Numbered from the stretch's first letter, positions 18,309 through 27,304 are shown. The stretch is DNA of 64,000 bases from Aliivibrio sp. S4MY1 (GCF_028765545.1 NZ_JARACP010000005.1:186001-250000); one strand, 5' to 3'. Numbers and translations are program-made. The notes: generated by a model not told the origin, from the sequence alone.

Positions 18309-19236
18309 TTTGTTTACCTTTAACGATAAAGAAAATAAACACCATTCCACCAAGAATACTAATGATCATAGAGATTGGGATTTCATAAGGGAAAATGATC
18401 ACACGTCCTACAACGTCACATACAAGGATTAATATCGCGCCAACAATCGCCGTTAAAGGGATGTTTCTGCGTAGGTTATCACCATAAAACTGAGCAACTA
18501 AGTTTGGTACGATTAAGCCAAGGAAAGGCAATTGACCTACAATCATCACTACCGTTGCTGACATAACAGAAACTAAAATAATACCGAGAAATAGAATTTG
18601 CTTGTACTTCAAACCAATATTGGTCGCAAAATCTTTCCCCATGCCAACGGCAGATAAACGCGTCGCGTACCAATAACTTATCACTGAAATTGGCACCGCA
18701 ATGTATAACAGCTCATAGTTACCTTGCAGAATATTAGCGAAGTTCGCAACCGTCCATGCAGAAAGGTTTTGTACTGCATCGTATTTATAAGCGACAAAGG
18801 TTGCAGCAGAAGAGACAACGTTACCAAAAATGATGCCGATTAAGGGTACATAGATGGCATTTTTAAATTGAATACGATGAATGAATTGAATAAAAAGAAG
18901 TGTACCGCCAATCGCCATGGCAAAAATCAGCAATAAATTATCGCCATGCCCAAAGATCACCAAGCTTAATACGTAACCCAACATTGCACACTCGATGGTG
19001 CCAGAGGTTGATGGTGCAGCAAATCGGTTTTGACTGATCTGTTGCATGATTAACCCAGCAATACTCAAGCCTGCACCAGATAATAAAATGGCCAATAAAC
19101 GTGGGAGACGACTTACTGCAAGGAGTTCTAGAGCTTCTGTATCTCCTCGGAAAATAGCTGATAACGACAAGTCAGCAACACCGATAAATACCGAAGCAAA
19201 GCTCAGCACAATAAGAACAAGCAATAACTTTTTCAA
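18301..19236 (-). CDS. Siderophore ABC transporter permease 1 (VctD/FatD type)
   Basis: A FecCD-family permease, partner of the following one. The N-terminal RLPRLLAILLSGAGLSIAGLIMQQISQNRFAAP contains the usual family signature, and LGLIVPNLVAQFYGDNLRRNIPL forms the ATPase-contact loop. The open frame reaches a TTG at 19257, but the better start is a TTG at 19236: GAGGT lies five bases upstream and the product then begins MKKLLLVLIVL, a normal membrane N-terminus. A TTG start implies modest translation compared with the binding protein. Confidence 0.9.
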   Translation of the reverse strand: MKKLLLVLIVLSFASVFIGVADLSLSAIFRGDTEALELLAVSRLPRLLAILLSGAGLSIAGLIMQQISQNRFAAPSTSGTIECAMLGYVLSLVIFGHGDNLLLIFAMAIGGTLLFIQFIHRIQFKNAIYVPLIGIIFGNVVSSAATFVAYKYDAVQNLSAWTVANFANILQGNYELLYIAVPISVISYWYATRLSAVGMGKDFATNIGLKYKQILFLGIILVSVMSATVVMIVGQLPFLGLIVPNLVAQFYGDNLRRNIPLTAIVGAILILVCDVVGRVIIFPYEIPISMIISILGGMVFIFFIVKGKQNV

Positions 19237-19255
19237 AGCTAACCTCAGCCTGCAC

Positions 19256-19288
19256 AAAGCGTGCTATCTCAAAGAAATAGCACGCTTT
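19256..19288 (-). promoter_or_regulatory. Intercistronic hairpin between binding protein and permease genes
   Basis: AAAGCGTGCTAT and ATAGCACGCTTT form a perfect 12-bp stem in the 73-base gap after the binding-protein gene. No T-tract follows on the minus strand, so it is more likely an mRNA-stabilising or partial-attenuation element, as found after binding-protein genes in other ABC operons. Confidence 0.55.
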
Positions 19289-19309
19289 ACAGTGGAATTA
19301 AAATAAAAC

Positions 19310-20215
19310 TTAAAGATGAATAGACTGCTTTACATCAGCAATCATTTGGTCGGTTGCTGTAACACCTGCAATTGCTAAATACCATGCATTTATATCAAGG
19401 TAGGTTAGGCTGTCATTTTTATAAGCATCGGTTGCTTTAACTAATGGATTAGCAAACTCTTCTCGAGTACGACTTTTATCTTTGTTGATCAACTTGTCTT
19501 TATCAACGATAAGAAGATTTGATGGGTTTACGTCACGGATAAATTCATACGACACTAAATCACCATGGCGAGATTCTTTAATGCCTTTTACTGCTTCTTG
19601 AAAACCAAAATCTTTATAGATAGCAGAAAAACGAGATTGCGCACCGAAGGTCGTAATATTGCCGCCTGCACTCATAACCGTTAACGCTGCGACATTATTC
19701 GTTTTGTTGTGTTCAGCAATCGCTTTAAACTCTGAGTCTACACTCGCTATTTTTGCTTCAACTTTATCTTGAATTTCAAATACATTACCTAGCATACGCC
19801 ATTGTTGCTGTGTACTTTTCCAATAGCTTTCTGAATCTGCAGTAAATACGATTGTTGGTGCAATTTCAGATAACTCTTTGTAGGCTTTAACAGCACGAGA
19901 ACCAATAATGATTACATCTGGTTTTTGCATATAAATCGTTTCAAAATCTGGCTCACTTAAACTACCAGAAGAAGCAAACTCTTTTGCTTTGTACTTTAAT
20001 AAATATGAAGGCATTGCAGTTGCTTGAGTAACCGCTACTGGCTTGATACCAAAATAATCAATGGCATCTAAAGTTCCTGTTCCAATCACAACAACACGTT
20101 GAGGTTTTGTTTCAAGCGTTGTTTTACCTAGTTGGTGAGAAACGGTAATAGTTTCAGCATAACTTGATGCAGAAACCACTAAACCAAATAACATTGTAGC
20201 GATACTTTTTTTCAT
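19310..20215 (-). CDS. Periplasmic ferric-catecholate binding protein (CeuE/VctP type)
   Basis: This is a class III solute-binding protein delivering ferric siderophore to the permease. It has a 25-residue signal peptide (cleavage near SYA-ET), giving 301 residues from the ATG at 20215; an ATG five codons upstream is less likely. The segments RHGDLVSYEFIRDVNP and YLDINAWYLAIAG align with the CeuE/VctP/YclQ positions that carry the His and Tyr ligands for tetra-coordinate catecholate iron. This suggests linear or hydrolysed catecholates as substrates rather than intact hexadentate ones. The gene is first in the operon, with a Fur box directly upstream. Confidence 0.9.
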   Translation of the reverse strand: MKKSIATMLFGLVVSASSYAETITVSHQLGKTTLETKPQRVVVIGTGTLDAIDYFGIKPVAVTQATAMPSYLLKYKAKEFASSGSLSEPDFETIYMQKPDVIIIGSRAVKAYKELSEIAPTIVFTADSESYWKSTQQQWRMLGNVFEIQDKVEAKIASVDSEFKAIAEHNKTNNVAALTVMSAGGNITTFGAQSRFSAIYKDFGFQEAVKGIKESRHGDLVSYEFIRDVNPSNLLIVDKDKLINKDKSRTREEFANPLVKATDAYKNDSLTYLDINAWYLAIAGVTATDQMIADVKQSIHL

Positions 20216-20261
20216 ATTCTTTACACTCAAGTGATAATTGTTCGTATTTGAGATTCACTAT

Positions 20262-20280
20262 AATGAAAACGATTCGCATT
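20262..20280 (-). promoter_or_regulatory. Fur box upstream of the siderophore operon
   Basis: TGAAAAC-G-ATTCGCA (core 20264-20278) within AATGA...GCATT fits the 7-1-7 Fur site and the Vibrio-style AATGAnAAnnATTnnCATT pattern. It lies 47 bp before the binding-protein start. The half ATTCGCA is the same as in the Fur site near 53682. Confidence 0.75.
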
Positions 20281-20368
20281 CACCAGAATAAAAAAGTAAA
20301 GATTGTAAAGACGCACTTAATGTAAGGTTTATTGACCCAAAAGACGTGTTTTTAGAAGAGATAAATGA

Positions 20369-20414
20369 TTAATACCAATGTAACTAATTAGATGAACATT
20401 ATTGGAATTGGTAT
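20369..20414. repeat. Small inverted repeat with TTAATACCAA end
   Basis: ATACCAAT (20372-20379) and ATTGGTAT (20407-20414) form inverted ends of a 46-bp element in a non-coding gap. The left end TTAATACCAAYGT recurs at 62958, just at the arsR stop. It may be a degenerate interspersed palindromic repeat. Confidence 0.4.
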
Positions 20415-20435
20415 AACTTTGGCTTATAACAGACA

Positions 20436-20472
20436 ATAAAAAAGGTCATTATAGGGGGAGCAATAATGACCT
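20436..20472 (-). terminator. Terminator of the small minus-strand gene
   Basis: AAGGTCATTAT pairs with ATAATGACCTT (20442-20472). On the minus strand the stem runs into a T-rich stretch (TTTTTTATTG), so it ends transcription of the small gene at 20496-20734. Confidence 0.7.
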
Positions 20473-20495
20473 TAAAAATACATAGCTTGTTTACT

Positions 20496-20734
20496 TTAGT
20501 GTAAGTGTCTCTTCGTTACTTCACATGAAAGAGTCTCATGATCAAATAAGAAGCGAAATGCATGAGAATTAAAGTATTTCCCATCACTCCATAGAACTTC
20601 ACCAAAGATCTTGCAAAGATCTTGCAAAGATCCATGTCTGATGCTGAACCTTTCTTATCGATAAGTCCAATAACAGATAAAACTTGGCTCTCTATATCCT
20701 TGGGACAATTTTTAATTGACCATTTATGAGTCAT
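20496..20734 (-). pseudogene. Small hypothetical gene broken by an 11-bp tandem duplication
   Basis: The reading frame starts at 20734 (MTHKWSIKN, with GGAAAGAG upstream) and at present ends near 20516 after about 72 residues, with an odd hydrophobic tail. At about 20603-20632 the unit AAGATCTTGCA is repeated in tandem (two full copies plus a partial third). Removing one 11-base copy restores a frame reading GEVLWSDGKYFNSHAFRF, then a hydrophilic end stopping at 20496-20498, just before the terminator. That soluble-looking tail, and the stop placed close to the terminator, suggest the duplication is a recent frameshift. Family unknown. Confidence 0.6.
20603..20632. repeat. 11-bp tandem repeat inside the small gene
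   Basis: AAGATCTTGCA occurs twice head to tail, followed by AAGATC. The unit length is not a multiple of three, so copy-number change shifts the reading frame. Confidence 0.85.
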
Positions 20735-20944
20735 ACTCACTCTTTCCATAATAACTAGCCTAATGTGTTTTTATTTTATTTTATTTGTGAATCAAGTCAC
20801 GAAGAGCAGTTTAACCTAACATTAACTTAAAGCCAAGCATTTTGTGACTTGAGTCTCATAAAGTTACAAAAATGACTAACAATAGAACTATTAACAAGTA
20901 AATCTCATTAATAAAGCAGCGGTAATTTTACAAAAAACACACAT

Positions 20945-20972
20945 AAAAAAGCGAACTATCAATAAGCCCGCT
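20945..20972 (-). terminator. Terminator of the glutaredoxin-like gene
   Basis: On the minus strand AGCGGGCT pairs with AGTTCGCT, including two G-U pairs, followed by six Ts. Confidence 0.6.
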
Positions 20973-21012
20973 CTTGACTACTACTTTATAGGTACCTGTA
21001 ACCTTGTGAATA

Positions 21013-21372
21013 CTAAGGATATTTTCCCTCTAAGAAGGCCATAATATCTGATGATTCATACATCCAAGTCGTTTCGCCATCTTTATCAATGCGTAGGCAT
21101 GGCACTTTTACTTGCCCACCACCGTCTAATAATTCTGCTCTATGATCTTCATTATTTTTTGCATCACGCAGCTCAATTTTTAGTGATTGACGCTTAATTG
21201 TACGACGAACTTTGACGCAAAATGGGCAAGCTTCAAATTGATACAATGAATAATTTTCTGTTTCGGCATCTATTTCTGCTTGTTTTTCAGCATCACGCTT
21301 AACGCCTGATGGCGAAAAAATACAATCTAAACCCAAAATAACTTTTCCAAGCACGAAACGAATTAATTTCAT
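21013..21372 (-). CDS. Glutaredoxin/GST-N-domain protein
   Basis: A 119-residue protein with a thioredoxin-fold GST-N/glutaredoxin domain: LYQFEACPFCVKVRRTIKRQ carries the CPFC redox pair (Cys49, Cys52), and VKVPCLRIDKDGETTWMYESSDIMAFLE carries the cis-Pro and the glutathione-binding ES-S turn. The first 35 residues are a hydrophobic, possibly membrane-associated lead (FVLGKVILGLDCIF). The ATG at 21372 has AGGAGA upstream, so the longer frame is rejected. Likely a glutathione-dependent oxidoreductase. Confidence 0.85.
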   Translation of the reverse strand: MKLIRFVLGKVILGLDCIFSPSGVKRDAEKQAEIDAETENYSLYQFEACPFCVKVRRTIKRQSLKIELRDAKNNEDHRAELLDGGGQVKVPCLRIDKDGETTWMYESSDIMAFLEGKYP

Positions 21373-21464
21373 GTTTACTCTCCTAGTATTGCGCTGTAAT
21401 TGATTATAGTTATATCTCTCTTTGAAGTGCGTGAATTGTAACAGTTTCATTTCATTGAACATAC

Positions 21465-21503
21465 AAAAAAGCCCCAAAAAGAAAAGAGACTTTATGGGGC
21501 TTT
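21465..21503 (-). terminator. Terminator after putP
   Basis: On the minus strand AAAGCCCCA pairs with TGGGGCTTT, followed by six Ts, 27 bases past the putP stop. Confidence 0.88.
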
Positions 21504-21529
21504 CATCTACATTGTTTTAATAAGAACGT

Positions 21530-23026
21530 TTATTCAAACTCAACCAAGTTACGCTCAAACTGCTCATGTTGTTTTAGAACCTCTTCTTCTGGCTCTCCCG
21601 TCAGCTTACTTACGCTAACAATCGCTACTGTTGCAAGTATGATCCCAGGTACAATCTCGTACACATCAAACCAACCGCCCGTTAGCTGCTTCCAGATAAC
21701 AATAGTGATACCACCAACGACGATACCAGCAAGAGCACCATTGCGATTCATACCTTTCCAATAAAGACTTAGTACAATTGCAGGGCCAAATGCAGCACCA
21801 AAACCTGCCCATGCATAAGACACTAAACCAAGCACTGAACTATCAGGGTTCATCGCTAATAGTAAAGCAACTACTGATAAAGCGATCACGGCAAAACGAC
21901 CTACATTTACAATCTCTTTGCTTGTCGCGTCTTTTTTGATCAGCTGTTTGTATAAATCTTCAGACAATGCCGACGAAGAAACAAGAAGCTGCGAATCTGC
22001 AGTGCTCATGATTGCCGCTAAAATTGCAGCTAATAAAATACCAGCAATAACCGGATGGAAAATCGCATTGACTAACAGCATAAATACTTTCTCGCCATCA
22101 ATCGCTTCGCCCCCCATTGAACCTGTTACATAAAGTAATCCGACTAAGCCAACCAGCACAGCGCCGAACATAGATAATGCAGTCCATACCACGGCAATAC
22201 GGCGCGCGGTGGTCAAGTCTTTATTCGTTCGTGATGCTTGGAAACGAGCAAGAATGTGTGGCTGACCAAAATAACCAAGCCCCCAAGCAACTAATGAGAT
22301 AATAGCAATTGCACTTAGCGGTTTGCCATCCATACCTGTCCATAGCGTCATAAGTTCTGGATTAATTGCCACTAAATCAGTACTCAACTGACCAAAACCA
22401 CCTTGCATCGCGGCAATGGGTACAATCATCAATGCAGCAGACATTAAAAGCCCTTGAACTAAATCGGTCCATGCTACTGCTAGGAACCCACCAAATAAGG
22501 TATATGAGACGACACATAATGTTCCAATCACAACAGCTACTTTGTAATCTAAACCAAATACAGTCTCAAATAACTTACCACCTGCAACCAAACCTGAGCT
22601 CGTATAGAAAAGGAAGAACAGCAAAATAAATAGAGCTGAAATAGTTTGGATCAGTTTCGATTTATCATTAAAACGGCGTGATAAAAATTCAGGAAGTGTT
22701 AATGAGTCATCAGTAGTGATACTGTAAGTTCTTAGCCGTTTCGCACAAATTAGCCAGTTCAACCACGTACCCACTAATAAACCGCCAGCAAGCCATAACG
22801 ACTCTAAACCTGCAGCGTAAGCATAACCAGGCAAGCCAAGTAATAACCAACCACTCATGTCAGAAGCACCAGCAGATAACGCTGCAGGCCATGGTCCTAA
22901 TGTGCGGCCACCTAAAAAGTAATCAGATGAACTGTTCGTTCGTTTATATGCATAAACCCCAATCGCAAGCATCATTATCAGGTAAGCGATAAACGTCCCT
23001 GTAATGGCAAAATTATTTTCAATCAT
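21530..23026 (-). CDS. putP: Sodium/proline symporter PutP
   Basis: A sodium:solute symporter family (SSS) protein importing proline with Na+. The 498-residue length and sequence are typical of PutP: YFLGGRTLGPWPAALSAGASDMSGWLLLGLPG in TM2 with the conserved SAGASDMS sodium-site region, and the characteristic LGYFGQPHILARFQA loop. AAGGAAAT lies before the ATG. It is last in putA-(CTD)-putP, about 150 bp after the preceding stop, so it supplies the substrate for PutA. Confidence 0.96.
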   Translation of the reverse strand: MIENNFAITGTFIAYLIMMLAIGVYAYKRTNSSSDYFLGGRTLGPWPAALSAGASDMSGWLLLGLPGYAYAAGLESLWLAGGLLVGTWLNWLICAKRLRTYSITTDDSLTLPEFLSRRFNDKSKLIQTISALFILLFFLFYTSSGLVAGGKLFETVFGLDYKVAVVIGTLCVVSYTLFGGFLAVAWTDLVQGLLMSAALMIVPIAAMQGGFGQLSTDLVAINPELMTLWTGMDGKPLSAIAIISLVAWGLGYFGQPHILARFQASRTNKDLTTARRIAVVWTALSMFGAVLVGLVGLLYVTGSMGGEAIDGEKVFMLLVNAIFHPVIAGILLAAILAAIMSTADSQLLVSSSALSEDLYKQLIKKDATSKEIVNVGRFAVIALSVVALLLAMNPDSSVLGLVSYAWAGFGAAFGPAIVLSLYWKGMNRNGALAGIVVGGITIVIWKQLTGGWFDVYEIVPGIILATVAIVSVSKLTGEPEEEVLKQHEQFERNLVEFE

Positions 23027-23174
23027 TGTATTTCCTTTATGTTATTGGCAGTAAGTTTAACGTCGTTACTGCTGTATGAGCATCTTAGCCCTATTGTTAT
23101 GGTGTAATAACGACGATGGGATCCGACACCAATGTGGACAACTACTTATCCAAATTGATATCAGTCATTAAATA

Positions 23175-23882
23175 TCAGTGGTTACCACCTCCAAGTTCAA
23201 GCAATGTTGCGTTGCCGCCAACCGCTGTCACATTGATTGTTCGTGTACGCTCTGTAATAAAACGTAGAACAAAGTGAGGGTCTGTAATTACGGGTAAGCG
23301 TTCTTGATCGGTTTCTGCAATCAATTGCGCTAATAATCCATTTCGTTTCGCTAGTTGTTGGTTAATCGCTATCGATTGTTGCTCATTACCAACAAAGCAG
23401 ACGCCAGCTAAACGAACATCATTAATGTCTATTATTGCAAACTCTGTCTGTTGAGCTGCTAATCTTGGAACCTTAGCTTTATGCAACCCTTCAAGAATAA
23501 CTGAAGTTAGTTTCGCATCCTGACTCGAAAGGGCGACAATAATAGCGTTTCCTGCCACTAATGCTGCAGTTATTTGCCCAACTAAAGCAACAACCGATGA
23601 TTTTTCATCCGATGTGATATAAAAAACACCTCTCGCGACTGTGTAAAGTTCATTACTCTCCCCTGTTGGGCCCGGCATTAACTCCGTTTCAGAAATTAAA
23701 TGCTGTGCTCGTTGGCATTGAAAACGTACCATTTTTGCTGCCAAAACGCCAAAATCAGGATGCTCAGCTAAATACTCTGACCAACGTAATAATTTTTCCA
23801 TCCGCGTTGAGAATGAATCCGCTTGCCATTCCATTTTCCCTTGAGAAAGTGCAGAGTCAATAATATGAGTAATTGTTGTCAT
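23175..23882 (-). CDS. Stand-alone PutA C-terminal (ALDH-like) domain protein
   Basis: A 235-residue protein that resembles the C-terminal aldehyde-dehydrogenase-superfamily domain which long trifunctional PutAs (E. coli type) carry after their P5C dehydrogenase. The match is by motif: MPGPTGESNE (residues 69-78) corresponds to LPGPTGERNE, and the end RTINVTAVGGNATLLELG corresponds to VSVNTAAAGGNASLMTIG of E. coli PutA. It lacks an ALDH catalytic cysteine and is unlikely to be an enzyme by itself. The start at 23882 has AGGAGAA and lies 14 bases after the putA stop. In long PutAs this domain helps close the substrate tunnel, so a non-covalent partner role for the short PutA is inferred. Confidence 0.85.
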   Translation of the reverse strand: MTTITHIIDSALSQGKMEWQADSFSTRMEKLLRWSEYLAEHPDFGVLAAKMVRFQCQRAQHLISETELMPGPTGESNELYTVARGVFYITSDEKSSVVALVGQITAALVAGNAIIVALSSQDAKLTSVILEGLHKAKVPRLAAQQTEFAIIDINDVRLAGVCFVGNEQQSIAINQQLAKRNGLLAQLIAETDQERLPVITDPHFVLRFITERTRTINVTAVGGNATLLELGGGNH

Positions 23883-23896
23883 GAGGTTCTCCTTTC

Positions 23897-26800
23897 TCAT
23901 TTAGAGTCAGTGGCAGTAGAGGAAATTTGTTGTGCTTGAGTGTATCGGAATAAATAACGAGGCCCACCCGCTTTTGGCCCTGTACCCGACAACCCTTGAC
24001 CACCAAATGGTTGAACACCAACGACCGCACCAACTTGATCACGATTGATATAGCAGTTACCCACCTTGATGTTTTTTTCAATTCGTGTGTATGTCACTTC
24101 ATTACGACTATGAATACCCATGGTTAAACCAAACCCTGTTGAGTTGATTTCAGACACCACTTTATCAATCTCATTCGCTTTAAAACGCACAATATGAAGA
24201 ATAGGACCAAATTGCTCATTTTCTAATTGGCTAATGGACTCAATTTCAAACGCACTTGGTGGTACAAAATCACCATTATCTGACCAATCTGGCAACTCTG
24301 CTTGTGCAACCAAGTGAGCCTCTAACGTCATCTTTTCAATATGCGCGAGCAACTTCTCTTTGGCTTTTAAATCGATAACAGGACCAACATCCGTGCAATG
24401 CAGTTCAGGTAAACCGACTTTTAGTTCAGCCATTGCCCCTTTGATTAAATTAATAATTCTGTCTGCGATGTCTTGTTGAACAAACAACACACGCAGTGCA
24501 GAACAACGTTGACCTGCAGAAGCAAACGCAGAGCGCATGACATCACGCACCACTTGTTCTGGTAAAGCGGTGCTGTCCACTATCATGGCGTTTTGACCAC
24601 CGGTTTCTGCGATAAAAGGCACAGGAGCTACACCAACATCTTTAACTGTTCGATTCGCTAATGTACGGTTTATTAACTGTGCGGTTTCTGTCGACCCAGT
24701 AAATGCAACGCCTGCAACACGATGATCTGATGTTAATGGCGCGCCGACTGTTTTACCATCACCCGGCAATAAATGAACCGCTTGTGGTGCAATACCTGTC
24801 TCTAACAACAACTCCATTGCTCGAACCGCAATTAACGATGTTTGCTCTGCCGGTTTTGCAATCACGGTGTTACCTGCGACTAAGGCTGCCGTAACTTGAC
24901 CAAGGAAAATAGCCAATGGAAAGTTCCATGGACTAATACATACAAAAACACCACGGCCTTGGCGAGCAATTTGATGTGAAACATCATCAAAACCAACAAT
25001 GGTTTCAGGGGTGGTAAAATTCAGCTTGGCTTGAACGGCGTAATAACGACAAAAATCCACCGCTTCACGCACTTCATCAATACTGTCATGAATTGTTTTA
25101 CCCGCCTCTTTATGGCATAACGCGACTAACTCTGGCATGTTTGCTTCAAGTTTATCAGCTAATGCTTCAAGGTAATCTGCACGCTCTGTTACTGGTGTTT
25201 GTTGCCAAATAGGAAAGTAGTCATGTGCAATATCTAACGCGTTAGATACTTGCTCTTGTGAACTCCAAACTAAAGAGCCGACATCATTTGTACGATCATA
25301 AGGCGAACTAATAACATGAAGTGCAGAACCGTGTTCCTTGATCATGCTTTCGTAATCACGCGTATTATTTACAATCGGTCCACCCTGCCAGTAAGTTGTC
25401 ATCTGTGCTTGAATTAAGGCTTCAAATGGCTGTGCTTCACTCTCTACATCTAAATTAATGCTGTATGAGTTTTTACGATCAGAGAAAATTTGGGGTGGTA
25501 ATGGAATTAATTGATTATCTAGGGATGGACACGCTAATAATGTATCAACTGGGTGCTCTGTTAAACTTTCGATTGGGCAATTGGCATCCACTAAACGGTG
25601 AACAAACGAGCTGTTTGCGCCATTTTCAAGTAAACGACGCACTAAATAAGGCAGTAGATCTTTGTGGCTTCCCACTGGAGCGTATATTCGAACATTACGA
25701 TTAAACATTTCCATCGCGTGATCGTATAACGCATCTCCCATACCATGAAGTCGTTGAAATTCAAATTCATCATGAGTTGCCATTGACGTTATCGCTGCAA
25801 CAGTATGTGCGTTATGGCTGGCAAATTGAGGAAAAATATTGCCTTTTACATGATCACTCAACAGATAACGCGCACAAGCTAAATAAGAAACATCCGTCGC
25901 TTCTTTACGTGTAAACACAGGGTAACGTGCAAAACCAAATTGTTGAGATATTTTAAGTTCAGTATCCCAATAAGCACCTTTCACTAAACGAAGTGGGATC
26001 ATATCCCCCTGCTCTTTTGCGAGTGCCGTTAACCAAACGAGAACTGGCAACGCACGCTTAGAGTACGCTTGCACTACAATGCCAAATTTACCCCAGCCTT
26101 TGACAATGTCGCTACGATATAACTTTTCAAATAACAGTAAAGAAAGCTCTAAGCGATCCATCTCTTCTGCATCAATCGTGATACCAACATCCAATTCACG
26201 CGCACGCTCAAGCAATTTAAGAACGGTGTCGCACATCTCCCCCATTACGCGAACTTTATTCGCCACTTCATAGCGAGGATGCAATGCGGATAGCTTAATA
26301 GATACAGTAGGATCTGGTGAGCCAGCAATACTAGCGGCACGGCCTACACTTTCTATCGCCATGATGTAATCTTTAAAATACTTATGAGCATCTGATTGGG
26401 TTAATGCTGCTTCACCAAGCATATCAAAGGAGTAGGTATAGCCCTTCTCGCGCATCGCCTTACCTTTTTTCTGCGCTTCTTCAATGGTCCTACCTAATAC
26501 AAATTGGTGCCCCATGATTTTCATCGCTTGATTCATGGCTTGACGGATCACAGGCTCTGAGAATTTATTAACTAAACGGCTAATGGCATTAGAAGGTGAA
26601 CCATCTGCTTTAACGTCCATACTGACCACTTTACCTGTCAGTAATAAACCCCACGTTGAGGCATTTACAAACGTCGAATCTGAATTTTTAAGATGTGACT
26701 TCCAATCGGCAGCACTCAATTTATCACGAATAAGTGCATCTGCCGTTTCTGCATCAGGAATACGCATTAAGGCTTCAGCAAGACACATCAATAATATGCC

Positions 26801-27061
26801 TTCTTTAGTATCTAAGCTGTACTCTAATAGCAGCGCATCAATCATTTGCACAGCTTGCTTATCATCACGAACACGCTGAATCAGTTGAGCCGCCTGATCT
26901 GTCATCATAATAGCTTCACGCTCACTTGGCTGAGCTAGTGGGATAAGCTCTTTTAACCATTTAGCTTCATCAACCATATAAAGAGGAGAAATGGCCGACC
27001 ATAACGTAGGTAAAGAGTGATTAATAATGGATGAAGACAATACATCTTTCGCATGAAACAT
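23897..27061 (-). CDS. putA: Bifunctional proline dehydrogenase/P5C dehydrogenase (short PutA)
   Basis: PutA oxidises proline to glutamate in two steps at the inner membrane, using FAD then NAD+. It has 1054 residues. The PRODH barrel (about 130-480) shows RLVKGAYWD, FASHNAHTVAA and EFQRLHGMGD. The P5CDH part (about 560-1030) shows PWNFPLAIFLGQVTAALVAG, the catalytic Glu in AETGGQN (about 821), Cys in SAGQRCSALRV (about 853), and QPFGGQGLSGTGPKAGG. It lacks the N-terminal ribbon-helix-helix DNA-binding domain and the C-terminal domain of E. coli PutA; the latter is encoded by the next gene. Autoregulation is therefore not expected; an AraC regulator lies upstream. Confidence 0.96.
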   Translation of the reverse strand: MFHAKDVLSSSIINHSLPTLWSAISPLYMVDEAKWLKELIPLAQPSEREAIMMTDQAAQLIQRVRDDKQAVQMIDALLLEYSLDTKEGILLMCLAEALMRIPDAETADALIRDKLSAADWKSHLKNSDSTFVNASTWGLLLTGKVVSMDVKADGSPSNAISRLVNKFSEPVIRQAMNQAMKIMGHQFVLGRTIEEAQKKGKAMREKGYTYSFDMLGEAALTQSDAHKYFKDYIMAIESVGRAASIAGSPDPTVSIKLSALHPRYEVANKVRVMGEMCDTVLKLLERARELDVGITIDAEEMDRLELSLLLFEKLYRSDIVKGWGKFGIVVQAYSKRALPVLVWLTALAKEQGDMIPLRLVKGAYWDTELKISQQFGFARYPVFTRKEATDVSYLACARYLLSDHVKGNIFPQFASHNAHTVAAITSMATHDEFEFQRLHGMGDALYDHAMEMFNRNVRIYAPVGSHKDLLPYLVRRLLENGANSSFVHRLVDANCPIESLTEHPVDTLLACPSLDNQLIPLPPQIFSDRKNSYSINLDVESEAQPFEALIQAQMTTYWQGGPIVNNTRDYESMIKEHGSALHVISSPYDRTNDVGSLVWSSQEQVSNALDIAHDYFPIWQQTPVTERADYLEALADKLEANMPELVALCHKEAGKTIHDSIDEVREAVDFCRYYAVQAKLNFTTPETIVGFDDVSHQIARQGRGVFVCISPWNFPLAIFLGQVTAALVAGNTVIAKPAEQTSLIAVRAMELLLETGIAPQAVHLLPGDGKTVGAPLTSDHRVAGVAFTGSTETAQLINRTLANRTVKDVGVAPVPFIAETGGQNAMIVDSTALPEQVVRDVMRSAFASAGQRCSALRVLFVQQDIADRIINLIKGAMAELKVGLPELHCTDVGPVIDLKAKEKLLAHIEKMTLEAHLVAQAELPDWSDNGDFVPPSAFEIESISQLENEQFGPILHIVRFKANEIDKVVSEINSTGFGLTMGIHSRNEVTYTRIEKNIKVGNCYINRDQVGAVVGVQPFGGQGLSGTGPKAGGPRYLFRYTQAQQISSTATDSK

Positions 27062-27304
27062 ACCTGTTTCCTCTAATTATCTGACATGATTAACTAAACG
27101 ATTATGCTTCTAATTATTTTTGATTATTAAAGCAAGTTGCGAAAGAGTCTATTTCCTATTAACGAAAAATACTTGTCAAAAACTCCGATTTAATTGCTAA
27201 ATCGTCCATCTAGTTACAAAATGAGAACAAAGGCGGTAATTTTAAGTTACGAATTAAGTGAGATTGATGCACAGAATTAAGAAGAGTTACCCCTTTAGAG
27301 GTGG
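27062..27304. other. putA promoter region
   Basis: A 243-bp AT-rich gap between putA and the AraC-family gene, both on the minus strand. It must hold the putA promoter. I see no strong palindrome or terminator that I can assign. Confidence 0.4.

Noticed and set aside
17358-18353. Longer start for the second siderophore permease
   Set aside because: The added residues have no ribosome site, while the ATG at 18308 has one and gives the usual eight-base overlap.
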